The notes under the pieces were generated by a model, which searched no databases, was not told the origin of the DNA, and saw nothing but the letters and a program-made list of their open reading frames with translations. A DNA stretch of 60,903 bases. It comes from an uncultured Alphaproteobacteria bacterium. Its GTDB lineage: Bacteria > Pseudomonadota > Alphaproteobacteria > HIMB59. Where the stretch lies: positions 1 to 60,903 of the forward strand of contig CACMWX010000004.1 in the NCBI GenBank assembly GCA_902617515.1. The letters run 5' to 3'. Below, piece after piece: positions 1-8,235 of the stretch. How positions within the stretch are numbered: the first letter of the stretch is position 1; each line of letters begins with the position of its first letter. A program made the position numbers and the translations under genes.

Positions 1-47
1 TAAAGATGAGTATTTGAAATACAAATAATAATAACCATATTAAATAT

Positions 48-449
48 ATGACAGTTGAACAAATAAATGACGATGAATTTAATCAAAAAGTTCTTGAAGG
101 ATCAAAAGATAAGCCTGTTTTGGTAGATTTTTGGGCTGAGTGGTGTGGTCCATGTAAGGCTATTGCTCCTATTTTGGATAATTTAGCCTCTGAAATGGGC
201 GATAAGATATCTATAAAAAAAATTAATATAGATGAAAATCCTCAAGCACCAGCAAACTTTAGTATTAGGAGTATACCCACAATGATACTCTTTAAAGATG
301 GATCAATGGCTGATATTTCAGGATATAAAGATTTATCCGCTAATGAAAATTTACTTTTATACTCTTTATCCCAGACTGTAGCCCAACACGTAAGTTCACT
401 CGATGTGCCAGAAGTAGTTGGTATAGCTATAATTTTTTTTGGATCTTGA
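48..449 (+). CDS. Thioredoxin with a chimeric, truncated C-terminus
   Basis: Residues 1-85 are a normal thioredoxin: the active site WCGPC lies at about residues 32-36 and the cis-proline at about 77 in SIPT. Such proteins reduce disulfides in the cytoplasm, using thioredoxin reductase. After LFKDG (base 302) the similarity stops. The remaining 48 residues are simply the antisense reading of the alcohol dehydrogenase gene on the other strand. The last beta strand and helix, about 20-25 residues, are therefore missing, and the ORF is longer (133 aa) than the usual 105-110 aa. This is either a real deletion fusion or a chimeric assembly; the product is probably unstable. Confidence 0.8.
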   Translation: MTVEQINDDEFNQKVLEGSKDKPVLVDFWAEWCGPCKAIAPILDNLASEMGDKISIKKINIDENPQAPANFSIRSIPTMILFKDGSMADISGYKDLSANENLLLYSLSQTVAQHVSSLDVPEVVGIAIIFFGS

Positions 450-817
450 ACGTAAGCAGATTTTTTATTTCTTACAAAATCATTTAAATATTTATTTTCA
501 CCTTTAAATGCCGCAAGTAATTTGGCTGTATCCATGACAGAGCCGCCTCCAAGAGCAACAACTGTATCAATTTGACTTTCTATTTTTGAAAATTTTTCCC
601 CTGCAGAAAGTAAATCTTGATAGTCTGGATTTGGTTGAACATCATCAAAGATTTCTAGAGGCTTGTTTGATAAATTGTTAAAAAACTCTCTATATGTATC
701 AAAGTTATCATCAGGATGGGTAACAAGAATGTACTTTCGATTACCTATTGTATATTCAATTTCACTAAATTTTTCTGAACCAAAAATAACATTTACCGGA
801 TTATAATATTCCCACAT
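242..817 (-). pseudogene. Iron-containing alcohol dehydrogenase, 3'-truncated (phosphonate-associated type)
   Basis: The N-terminal NAD-binding half of a group III iron-type alcohol dehydrogenase. It starts with the family's YYNPVNVIFG segment, has GGGSVMD at about residues 90-96, IPTTSGTSSE, and SLADKSLYPEISAIDPSL near 158-175. Similarity ends at about base 293. The rest of the frame is antisense thioredoxin, so the C-terminal half with the iron-binding Asp and His residues (family knowledge) is absent. Members with this N-terminus often sit in phosphonate loci, which fits phnA and phnY nearby; a phosphonoacetaldehyde reductase role is an inference. It lies 5 nt after the MetE-like gene, apparently in the same transcript. 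As read here it cannot be an active enzyme. Confidence 0.75.
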
Positions 818-822
818 AAGAT

Positions 823-1905
823 TTAGAGATTTTTAACAGCTTTTGAAAGAATTTGCATTTTTTGTTTTGCTTGATTTCTATCAAAAAACCCTAGACCACA
901 ATCAGGAGCAGCAATTAATCTTTCCTCATCGATATGCTCAAGAACTTCTCTGATCCTTTTTTGAATTTCCTCGACACTTTCCATACGACTTTTAGCTACA
1001 TCAATCAAACCCATAATAACTTTGGTTTTTTTAAATTTTTCTAATAATTTTAAATCTAAAGGTCGGTGAGAGTCTTCCAAAGAAACTTCGTCTATACTAG
1101 AGTCTTCAACTAAGTCAGCAATTTTATCATATGCATCTAGGTCTGCTTTTTTGTAGTGTTCTGAGTCAAGCGAGTTAGGATAACCGCAGCAAATATGACA
1201 AGCTTTTTGAGTTTCTTTTAGTATTCCATGCATTGCTCTTTCTAAGTTTTCCATACCATAATCGTGTGTTTCTTCTGGTTTTCTGGCGAACACTGGTTCA
1301 TCAATTTGAATGTATTGACAACCAGCTTCGGATAGAGCCTTAACTTCATTACTAATACATAAAGCTAGATCATAACCCATTTTTTTGGGATCATTATAAT
1401 AGTCATCAGCAATGGAGTCAGTTATTGTCATAGGACCAGGTATAGTTATTTTCACTGGGTTATTAGTAAACTGCTGTGCAGTTTTCCAATCATCTACTAA
1501 TCGTAATGATTTATTTGAAACTTTACTTGTAATTGTTGGGAGCGTTGCTTCAAAAGCTCCTTTCCTGACTGATTTAGTCGTTAAGTGTTCAAAGCTTACC
1601 CCATTAAAAAATCTCAATTGATAAAAAATATAGTTTTCTCGCCTTACTTCACCATCTGTGGGGATATCTATTCCGCTACTTGTCTGATCAAGAATTACTT
1701 CTTCAATAGCTTTTAAGAATAGTTTTTCTTTTTCCTCATCTTTCTCTTCATATACTTTATGGTCTTCACTTTTGGGATCCCAATTTGATAACAATCCCTT
1801 GGATTGTTTTTTTTCTTCGTCAGATTTATCTTGGAGAAACCAATCTCTTATAGGGGTGTAATTAGGTTTTGGATAAGCTCCAATGGTTGTAGTTTTGATG
1901 CTCAT
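823..1905 (-). CDS. MetE C-terminal-domain-like (cobalamin-independent methionine synthase family) protein
   Basis: A 360-residue single-domain protein similar to the catalytic C-terminal barrel of MetE, about half the length of full MetE (roughly 750 aa). Likely zinc-site residues are visible: His and Cys in the CHICCGYP segment, an acidic residue in IDEPVF, and Cys in APDCGLGF near the C-terminus. The family transfers a methyl group to a thiol such as homocysteine. Stand-alone versions use methyl donors other than polyglutamyl methyl-THF, so the substrate here is unknown. It lies downstream of the binding-protein gene, past a terminator-like hairpin, and 5 nt before the broken dehydrogenase. 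The phosphonate neighbourhood may be coincidental. Confidence 0.75.
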   Translation of the reverse strand: MSIKTTTIGAYPKPNYTPIRDWFLQDKSDEEKKQSKGLLSNWDPKSEDHKVYEEKDEEKEKLFLKAIEEVILDQTSSGIDIPTDGEVRRENYIFYQLRFFNGVSFEHLTTKSVRKGAFEATLPTITSKVSNKSLRLVDDWKTAQQFTNNPVKITIPGPMTITDSIADDYYNDPKKMGYDLALCISNEVKALSEAGCQYIQIDEPVFARKPEETHDYGMENLERAMHGILKETQKACHICCGYPNSLDSEHYKKADLDAYDKIADLVEDSSIDEVSLEDSHRPLDLKLLEKFKKTKVIMGLIDVAKSRMESVEEIQKRIREVLEHIDEERLIAAPDCGLGFFDRNQAKQKMQILSKAVKNL

Positions 1906-1907
1906 TT

Positions 1908-1943
1908 AAAAAAAAACAGCAGCCAGTATACTAGCTGCTGTTT
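1908..1943 (-). terminator. Hairpin plus U-tract after the phosphonate-region binding protein
   Basis: Perfect 10-bp arms, AAACAGCAGC at 1914-1923 and GCTGCTGTTT at 1934-1943, enclose a 10-nt loop. Read on the minus strand the hairpin runs directly into a run of T (the A run at 1908-1916). This is a classic intrinsic terminator placed between the binding-protein stop and the MetE-like start. It probably limits read-through into the MetE-like and dehydrogenase genes. Confidence 0.75.
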
Positions 1944-1975
1944 AAAAATCTAATGATAAACGGAATTGAAAAGAC

Positions 1976-3211
1976 CTACATTAAGTCTTCAATTTCCTCC
2001 ATCATTTCTTCCTGAAGATCGCCCATGTCGTCGGCGTCACCTGTAGCAATGGTCTCAGTATAGTCATAGATTACCTGAGTCACAGCAAGACCGTTTTCTC
2101 CAGGATATGCGAACCAATCAGCTAACAAAGGCAGCTGATTAACAGCAGTTAACTTGTTGGGGTTTGCATCATAAAAATCACCTAACAGGTCATTTGCAGC
2201 TTTGTTAGGAGGAACGTAACCTGTTGTTTCTGCAACAGCAGCTGCTCCTACACCTGATGTGATAAACTTTAAAAATGTCCATGCTGCTTGTACTCTTTCA
2301 GGATCATCTGAAGTAGTAACTAACATCGCTGCGTTACCACCGGCAGGTAGTCTAGCTGGAGTACCACCATTAACACCAGGTATTCCTGGGAAAGGCGCAG
2401 TCTTTAGTTCAAAGTCAGCTTTTGCAGCTTCAACAGAGCCTAAACTACTTGTACTCCAAAACATCATACCAATAGTACCTGCGTTAAACGCAGCTTGTCC
2501 GTCAGCAATAGAATAGTTAGGCATGTTACAACCACCCATGATATCTTTCATTTGCTCTAAAGTTTTTAGACCAGCATCTCCTCCCATATTAACAGCTCCA
2601 TCTTTAACCATTGGAACATTTTGGCTATGCATAAGAGCTTGATGGAACCAGTTACCTGTAATATTCCATCCAAAGTAAAGTGTACCGTGTCCTGCAGCTT
2701 CTAATTTATTACAAGCGTCAATGACCTCATCCCAATTTGATGGAATGCTGCTAACACCAGCACTTGCTAAAAGATCCATGTTGTAGTAACCAACCGGAGT
2801 TGATACTGAAAATGGTAAGCCATAAACCTCTCCTCCAAAGGTAGATAAGCTCAACATAGCTTCATGATAACCGTCTTTTGCAAAATCTGGCTCATTAGCA
2901 ATGAAAGGCTCTAAAGATAAAGCGATACCTTTGTCTACTAAAGGTGCTTGTCTATTAAGACCTTGCATGGTGATATCAGGTAAGTTTCCTGATGTTGACT
3001 CTCTTAGTATGGTAGCAGTAGCATCTTCATAGTTTTCATAAGTTGCTCTGAACTTAACTTTAATGTCAGGATGAGCTTTTTCAAACTCTGGCATAATTGC
3101 CTGGTATGTAACATCGAACAAACCTGAATAAGGATATGCAAATTCAATTTCTACCGCATTAGCGTTGTATGCGAAAACTGATGCAAAAAATCCTAAGATT
3201 ACTTTTTTCAT
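1976..3211 (-). CDS. Extracellular solute-binding protein, family 1 (UgpB/MalE-like)
   Basis: A periplasmic ligand-binding protein of 411 residues with a Sec signal peptide (MKKVILGFFASVFAYNANA, cleavage near residue 19). The mature part resembles UgpB-type proteins: it opens with IEFAYPYSG and later has GLPFSVSTPVGYYNMDL, GTIGMMFWSTSS and LPAGGNAAML. It most likely feeds the ATPase and permeases encoded at 6157-9129, the only CUT1 permease pair near it; the phnY-phnA pair lies between. Ligand choice is open: glycerol-3-phosphate is usual for UgpB, but the setting favours a phosphonate or other organophosphorus compound. The ribosome site is a strong AGGAGG (TAGGAGGAACT before ATG). Confidence 0.85.
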   Translation of the reverse strand: MKKVILGFFASVFAYNANAVEIEFAYPYSGLFDVTYQAIMPEFEKAHPDIKVKFRATYENYEDATATILRESTSGNLPDITMQGLNRQAPLVDKGIALSLEPFIANEPDFAKDGYHEAMLSLSTFGGEVYGLPFSVSTPVGYYNMDLLASAGVSSIPSNWDEVIDACNKLEAAGHGTLYFGWNITGNWFHQALMHSQNVPMVKDGAVNMGGDAGLKTLEQMKDIMGGCNMPNYSIADGQAAFNAGTIGMMFWSTSSLGSVEAAKADFELKTAPFPGIPGVNGGTPARLPAGGNAAMLVTTSDDPERVQAAWTFLKFITSGVGAAAVAETTGYVPPNKAANDLLGDFYDANPNKLTAVNQLPLLADWFAYPGENGLAVTQVIYDYTETIATGDADDMGDLQEEMMEEIEDLM

Positions 3212-3253
3212 AGTTCCTCCTAAAAATAATTATAATTAATTATTAAATCCTTA

Positions 3254-3271
3254 ATGTTAAGAATATGTTAA
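3254..3271 (-). promoter_or_regulatory. Candidate Pho-box-like direct repeat upstream of the binding protein
   Basis: On the minus strand, two copies of TTAACAT are separated by 4 nt (ATTC), giving an 11-nt period. PhoB sites have this 7-4-7 architecture (consensus CTGTCAT repeats), although only about four of seven bases match the enterobacterial consensus. The repeat lies about 45-60 nt before the binding-protein start. The same heptamer occurs before the ATPase gene at 6083. Control by phosphate starvation is an inference. Confidence 0.4.
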
Positions 3272-3342
3272 ATTTTAAAGCAAAGTAGAAATATTCAGTA
3301 TGTGTGAAAAAAAATCTGTGAATAATTCTTAAAAGCTATTAA

Positions 3343-4782
3343 TTACCAAGGTAATGAGAAGGTTTTTACATTTGTGTAACTTTTCATAGCCTCTATTACA
3401 CCCTCTTTATAGCCTAATCCTGAATCTTTTATTCCGCCAAATGGGGACATCTCAATTCTGTAACCGGGCACTTCCCAAATATTAACCGTGCCTACATTAA
3501 GACCGCTTATGTATTTTTTAATTCTTCTAAAATCGTTACTACAAACACCTGAAGACAAACCAAAGGCAGTTGAATTTGAAATTTCCATTACTTTTTCATC
3601 ATCATTGGGAACTCTAATGACAGGCACAATTGGACCAAAAGTTTCTTCAACAACAAGTTCTGATTTATAATTAACGTTGTCTAAAAAAATTGGTGGCACA
3701 AGAGCTTCTTGAACCCCAGGGTTATAAAGAATTTTTGCACCATCCTGTTCAGCTTTATTTACTCTGTCATTAAACATACTTGCTGCCTCTTTATTAATTA
3801 CTGTACCCAACTGATTGTTAACATCCATAGGATCACCATATTTAATTGCTTTTGCTCTTTCCAAAGCAAGCTCGACAAATTTATCAGCTACTGATTCTTG
3901 AACTAATATTCTTTTTACAGCAGTGCATCTTTGGCCAGAGTTTTTTGTTGCTCCCATGATTGCAAGATCAGCTGCTTTATTTAAATCATCATCATCTAAG
4001 TCACTCAAAACTATTAAAGGGTCATTTCCACCTAACTCTAAAACAGTTCTTTTGTAACCTGCATTTTCAGCTATCAGTTTTCCAACACCAACGCTTCCTG
4101 TAAAAGTAATCAAATCTATATTTTTATTTTTAATTACTTCATTCCCAATATCTTCAGGCCATCCTGTTAAAATTGAAAACATTTCTGGAGGAAGGCCACA
4201 TTCATATAAAATATCTGCAAGTAGCATAGCTGTTAAAGGGGTCAATTCTGTTTGTTTACAAACAGTACAGTTGTTAGTTGCTATTGATGGAGCAATTTTG
4301 TGAGCAACCATATTTAAAGGATGATTAAATGGAGTGATTGCAGATATTGTGTTAAGCGGTTCTCTAATTGTAAATATTTTTCTTTGTTTTCCATGAGGTG
4401 TTAAATCACAAGAATAAATTTCTCCATCATCCTGGATACAAAGCTGAGCAGTAAGAGAAAATACATCAAAGGCCCTACCAACTTCATAAAGCGTATCTTG
4501 TTTCGATAGCCCAGACTCAAGTGAAATTAGATCAGAGATTTGTTCTTTTCTTTCAACAAGCGTTTCAGCAGTCTTTTGAAGTATTTTTTGACGATCATAT
4601 CTAGATAAATTGGGTTTATAATTTGCAGCAATATCAAAGGCTTTTTGAGCATGTTCTGCTGTGCCAGCTGGTACTGTGCCTATAACTTTACCTGTGAAGG
4701 GATAGATAACATCAATCTTGTTATCGGTGTGAACAGTTTTTCCACCAATCCTCATACCCTCATTAATAATTTTATCAGCCAT
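3343..4782 (-). CDS. phnY: Phosphonoacetaldehyde dehydrogenase PhnY
   Basis: An NAD(P)-dependent aldehyde dehydrogenase of 479 residues, normal for the superfamily. Motifs include FTGSVGVGK (nucleotide binding, about 226-234), VLELGGNDP with the general-base Glu, and GQRCTAVKR with the catalytic Cys at about 283. ETFGPIVPV and [12 protein letters not shown] close the sequence. PhnY oxidises phosphonoacetaldehyde to phosphonoacetate. The assignment rests on its place 2 nt after phosphonoacetate hydrolase, which uses that product, and on sequence resemblance. It is transcribed as phnA-phnY, divergently from the ATPase gene. A phosphonoacetaldehyde-forming transaminase (PhnW) is not in the window. 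Confidence 0.85.
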   Translation of the reverse strand: MADKIINEGMRIGGKTVHTDNKIDVIYPFTGKVIGTVPAGTAEHAQKAFDIAANYKPNLSRYDRQKILQKTAETLVERKEQISDLISLESGLSKQDTLYEVGRAFDVFSLTAQLCIQDDGEIYSCDLTPHGKQRKIFTIREPLNTISAITPFNHPLNMVAHKIAPSIATNNCTVCKQTELTPLTAMLLADILYECGLPPEMFSILTGWPEDIGNEVIKNKNIDLITFTGSVGVGKLIAENAGYKRTVLELGGNDPLIVLSDLDDDDLNKAADLAIMGATKNSGQRCTAVKRILVQESVADKFVELALERAKAIKYGDPMDVNNQLGTVINKEAASMFNDRVNKAEQDGAKILYNPGVQEALVPPIFLDNVNYKSELVVEETFGPIVPVIRVPNDDEKVMEISNSTAFGLSSGVCSNDFRRIKKYISGLNVGTVNIWEVPGYRIEMSPFGGIKDSGLGYKEGVIEAMKSYTNVKTFSLPW

Positions 4783-4784
4783 GA

Positions 4785-6020
4785 TTAAGCTCCATTAATA
4801 GCATAAAAAAATGCATCATAGTTATTTAAACTTTGATCTTTGGCAATGTTTAGTTTTTTATTAGAAATAAAAGGAACTTCTCTTTCATGATGACCTCCAT
4901 GAGATCTAAGGGGTTCCTTTAATTTTGAAAGATCATGATTAGCTTTTGAGGTACCAATTGTCATATCTTCGGATGACATGCATACGATATCACCTATTCT
5001 ATCTGAAGGTAGCCTATATTCTCTACATGCTTCTTCTTGTTTAACAACTACTTCAATTTCTTTAATTGATGATATTTTGCTGATTGTTTCATCAATTTTT
5101 GATTTATCTTTTACATATATTGTGGCAAACGATCCCAGTGAACCATGATGAACTACATAAGGGTCAGTAATTGGAAGTATTACTTTAGCCTCATCTTTAC
5201 CCATTTGGTCATCTAAATAATCTTGAAGGAAGATGGCATTAGGTTCTCCATTAATATTTGCTTTAGACTTCATTCCATGATCTGCAGTGATAACAACCGA
5301 ATTCCCATTACTACAAATTTTACTGACATACTTATCAAACATCTGATAAAAATCATTTGCTTCTTTATCTCCAGGTGCATATTTGTGTTGAATAAAGTCA
5401 GTGGTAGATAAATACATAATGTCAGGATTAAATTCCTCAAGTAATTTTACCCCAGCAGCCATAACAAATTCTGATAGATCCTGAGAATATACTTCAGGTA
5501 CTTTCATTCCAATCCAGTCATTAATATTTTCTATACCATTTTCACTGAGAGTGGCCTGATCTGATTTTTCTGATGAAAAACAGATTGCTCTTCCTTCATT
5601 AAATTTTAAACCATTACCTAAAAGAGTTCTTAATTTATCCTTAGCAGTGATTACTGCTATTTTATAACCTTCATTATAATATTTCTCAAAAATAGTTGGA
5701 GCTCTTAAATATTGTGGATCATTCATCATCACTTCTTCACCGGTTGATGGGGTATAAAAGAAATTACCACTTATTCCATGAACATCACTAGGCTGCCCTG
5801 TGACTATCGAAATGTTGTTAGGGTTTGTAAAACTAGGAATAGCACTGTTAGCCATCAGATATTGGCCATTTTCCAATATTTTATCAAGATTTGGTGTCAA
5901 TCCTTTTGAAGAGGCGATATCAATATACTCTTTTTGACTACCATCGAGGCATATAACTACTACAGTTGAAGTAAGTGACTTATTATAACTTCTTTTATTA
6001 ATGTCAATTTTATCACTCAT
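4785..6020 (-). CDS. phnA: Phosphonoacetate hydrolase PhnA
   Basis: An alkaline-phosphatase-superfamily enzyme that splits phosphonoacetate into acetate and phosphate, a C-P bond cleavage. It is 411 residues long, as usual for PhnA. Two-metal site residues are visible in family order: Asp in CLDGS near 25, the nucleophilic Thr in PSFTNPNN near 64, Asp and His in TTDFIQHKY, Asp-His in TADHGM, and His in SHGGHHE near 375. There is no signal peptide, so it is cytoplasmic. It is the first gene of the phnA-phnY pair and diverges from the transporter genes across a 136-nt region with inverted and direct repeats. Confidence 0.9.
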   Translation of the reverse strand: MSDKIDINKRSYNKSLTSTVVVICLDGSQKEYIDIASSKGLTPNLDKILENGQYLMANSAIPSFTNPNNISIVTGQPSDVHGISGNFFYTPSTGEEVMMNDPQYLRAPTIFEKYYNEGYKIAVITAKDKLRTLLGNGLKFNEGRAICFSSEKSDQATLSENGIENINDWIGMKVPEVYSQDLSEFVMAAGVKLLEEFNPDIMYLSTTDFIQHKYAPGDKEANDFYQMFDKYVSKICSNGNSVVITADHGMKSKANINGEPNAIFLQDYLDDQMGKDEAKVILPITDPYVVHHGSLGSFATIYVKDKSKIDETISKISSIKEIEVVVKQEEACREYRLPSDRIGDIVCMSSEDMTIGTSKANHDLSKLKEPLRSHGGHHEREVPFISNKKLNIAKDQSLNNYDAFFYAINGA

Positions 6021-6042
6021 AATTATAACTGCTCTCTACAAA

Positions 6043-6074
6043 GAACAAATTTTTGATTATTTTAAAATTTGTTC
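6043..6074. promoter_or_regulatory. Perfect 11-bp inverted repeat between phnA and the ATPase gene
   Basis: GAACAAATTTT at 6043-6053 is matched exactly by AAAATTTGTTC at 6064-6074, with a 10-nt spacer. The arms are one helical turn apart or more and lie in the divergent promoter region, so a dimeric repressor or activator operator is likely. No regulator gene is adjacent. An alternative is an RNA hairpin in the phnA 5' leader. Confidence 0.45.
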
Positions 6075-6082
6075 ATAAAGTT

Positions 6083-6100
6083 TTAACATAAATATTACAA
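6083..6100 (+). promoter_or_regulatory. Candidate Pho-box-like repeat upstream of the ATPase gene
   Basis: TTAACAT at 6083-6089 is followed at an 11-nt period by ATTACAA at 6094-6100, which shares four of seven bases. The first heptamer equals the one repeated upstream of the binding protein at 3254-3271. This would link the two separated halves of the transporter in one regulon. The second half is degenerate, so confidence is low. Confidence 0.3.
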
Positions 6101-6156
6101 ATTTACTTTTAAAATGTCTTAATCAGAACTATTTTAGTTTTGAGGAATAAAAATAG

Positions 6157-7275
6157 ATGGGGACAATTTCTTTAAAGAACATCAATAAGTCATTTGGCTC
6201 AACTGAGGTGCTTAAACAACTAAGCCTTGATATCCAAGATGGTGAATTTTTAACATTAGTCGGTCCGTCCGGTTGTGGCAAATCCACTTTGTTAAAAATT
6301 ATTGCCGGATTGGAGCAACAAAATAGTGGCGATGTAATTATTGATGATAAGAATGTTAACAGCACCAGAGCCAGCAAGAGAGACTTAGCAATGGTTTTCC
6401 AATCTTACGCTCTTTACCCGCACCTGACAGTCAGAAAAAATTTAGAAACACCTTTGAAATTAAGAGACTATAGTTTTGTAGAGAGGTTGCCTCTTATTGG
6501 TAATTTTGTACCAAGTAGAAAAGAAAAAAAGAAATCAATTGATGACCTTGTTTTCAAAACATCTGAAACTTTAAAAATAACAGAACTACTTGATAGGAAG
6601 CCAGGTCAACTATCTGGTGGTCAAAGACAAAGAGCGGCACTAGGAAGAGCGATGGTAAGAGAACCAGTCGCATTCTTAATGGATGAACCTTTATCAAATC
6701 TTGATGCTGCATTAAGAGTTCATATGAGATCTGAACTATCTGAGCTTCATAATTCTTTAAAGACCACTTTCATTTATGTGACGCATGATCAAGCTGAAGC
6801 ACTTACAATGTCAACTCGAATGGCGGTAATGATTGATGGGGAACTTTTGCAACTTGATACCCCAAGTGAGGTTTATAATAATCCATCATCTTTAAGGGTT
6901 GCAGAATTTGTTGGCAGCCCAAAGATTAACACATTTGCTGCTCAGATTAGCTCTGATGGTTCTGTTGAATTTATGGGTATTAAGCTTGAAAGAAAATTTA
7001 ATACTAATAGTCAAAAAGCTTTAGTTGCTGTGAGACCAGAACATTTAGAAATTACAAAAGACTCAAACAAACCTGCATTTGAGGCCACAGTTTCATACCG
7101 AGAAAACCTTGGTTCTGATATATTTTACCATGTTCAAGTTGATCAATCTGACTTTAAAATCATAGTCAGAGGCTCACCACAAGCTGGACTGATCTCAAAT
7201 GGGGAAACAGTTAGAATAAGTCTCTCTCATGCAGAGGCTATGCTTTTTGAAACATCTGGTGAGCGTATCCGATAA
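6157..7275 (+). CDS. ABC transporter ATP-binding protein, MalK/UgpC class
   Basis: The ATPase of a CUT1-type importer, 372 residues. The Walker A motif GPSGCGKST is at about 37-45, the Q-loop in [10 protein letters not shown], signature LSGGQRQR near 154, Walker B in [12 protein letters not shown], and the switch His in THDQAEA. A C-terminal OB-fold regulatory domain begins near 240 (VRPEHLEI). It has a short insertion after the Q-loop (about residues 103-130, FVERLPLIGNFVPSRKEKK) that MalK proteins usually lack. It is first in a three-gene unit with two permeases, and probably powers uptake by the binding protein at 1976-3211. It could also serve other CUT1 permeases in the window that lack an ATPase. 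Confidence 0.9.
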   Translation: MGTISLKNINKSFGSTEVLKQLSLDIQDGEFLTLVGPSGCGKSTLLKIIAGLEQQNSGDVIIDDKNVNSTRASKRDLAMVFQSYALYPHLTVRKNLETPLKLRDYSFVERLPLIGNFVPSRKEKKKSIDDLVFKTSETLKITELLDRKPGQLSGGQRQRAALGRAMVREPVAFLMDEPLSNLDAALRVHMRSELSELHNSLKTTFIYVTHDQAEALTMSTRMAVMIDGELLQLDTPSEVYNNPSSLRVAEFVGSPKINTFAAQISSDGSVEFMGIKLERKFNTNSQKALVAVRPEHLEITKDSNKPAFEATVSYRENLGSDIFYHVQVDQSDFKIIVRGSPQAGLISNGETVRISLSHAEAMLFETSGERIR

Positions 7276-7277
7276 AT

Positions 7278-8234
7278 ATGCACCACTCTAAAGCACATAT
7301 TTGGTTTGTTTGGCCTGCAATCATACTAATGATTGTCATATTAATTCTTCCAATTTTTTTAGCCGGAGGTATCTCATTTACTAATTACAATCTTGGTAAT
7401 TCTAGTTTCGAATGGGTAGGTACGGAGAATTATGAAAAAATGTTCTCCAGAAAAACTTACATAAAAATGATTATATCAACGGCAACTTACGTGTTGATCG
7501 TTGTTCCTGTTTCAGTGGTATTAGGTTTAGTTGCAGCCATTATGCTCAACTCTCTTCGATTTGGAGCTGATATTTATAAAACAATTTTCTTTCTTCCGGT
7601 GATGGCTACTTTATTGGCAATGGCTATTGCTTGGGAATTTACTCTTCATCCAACTCTTGGAATAATTAATTCTTTCCTTGCCAATGGATGCGGAGGTATT
7701 AGAGAATTTATTTTAGGTTTTCATTGGCTACCGTGGGTTAGTTCCGAGGACAGTTGGTACAGTGTTGCTTGTGCTAACAATATGGATTTCCCGTATTGGC
7801 TCAAAGATAAAAAAACAGCGATTTGGACAATTTGTTTTATTGGAGTATGGCAAGCCTTTGGATTTAATATGGTGTTATACTTAGCTGGTTTAACAAGCAT
7901 ACCAAGAGAACTGTATCATGCTGCAGAAATGGATGGTGCTCAGTCAACTTGGGAACAATTTAAACTTGTAACTTGGCCAATGTTAGGTCCAACAACTCTT
8001 TTTGTGGTTACTATAACGACAATAAGGTCATTTCAAGTATTTGACACAATTGAAATTCTTACAAAAGGCGGTCCTGCCAAAACAACGTATGTAATGATGT
8101 ACGCAATTTTTGAAAAAGCAATTCAACAAAATATTACAAGTATTGGTGCAGCGATTACTGTTGTGTTTATAATTTTTATAATCTTGCTAACATTCTTCCA
8201 AAGATATGTGATTGAGAAAAGGGTACATTACTAA
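7278..8234 (+). CDS. ABC transporter permease, MalF/UgpA class
   Basis: An inner-membrane permease of 318 residues with about six transmembrane segments and the EAA loop (AAEMDGAQSTWEQFKLVTWP, near 215-234) that contacts the ATPase. An unusual loop of about 45 residues between TM3 and TM4 (about residues 133-177) contains two cysteines and many aromatics and is predicted to be periplasmic. It begins 2 nt after the ATPase gene and is followed at once by the second permease. Its partner binding protein is most likely the one at 1976-3211. Confidence 0.9.
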   Translation: MHHSKAHIWFVWPAIILMIVILILPIFLAGGISFTNYNLGNSSFEWVGTENYEKMFSRKTYIKMIISTATYVLIVVPVSVVLGLVAAIMLNSLRFGADIYKTIFFLPVMATLLAMAIAWEFTLHPTLGIINSFLANGCGGIREFILGFHWLPWVSSEDSWYSVACANNMDFPYWLKDKKTAIWTICFIGVWQAFGFNMVLYLAGLTSIPRELYHAAEMDGAQSTWEQFKLVTWPMLGPTTLFVVTITTIRSFQVFDTIEILTKGGPAKTTYVMMYAIFEKAIQQNITSIGAAITVVFIIFIILLTFFQRYVIEKRVHY

Positions 8235-8235
8235 A

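Noticed and set aside
823-1975. A SAM or cobalamin riboswitch before the MetE-like gene
   Set aside because: Only 70 nt separate it from the upstream stop, and these are filled by a terminator-type hairpin; there is no room for or sign of a riboswitch core.
1976-3211. Calling the binding protein and permeases a glycerol-3-phosphate (Ugp) system
   Set aside because: Sequence resemblance to UgpB is only at family level and the setting is phosphonate degradation, so no specific ligand name was given.
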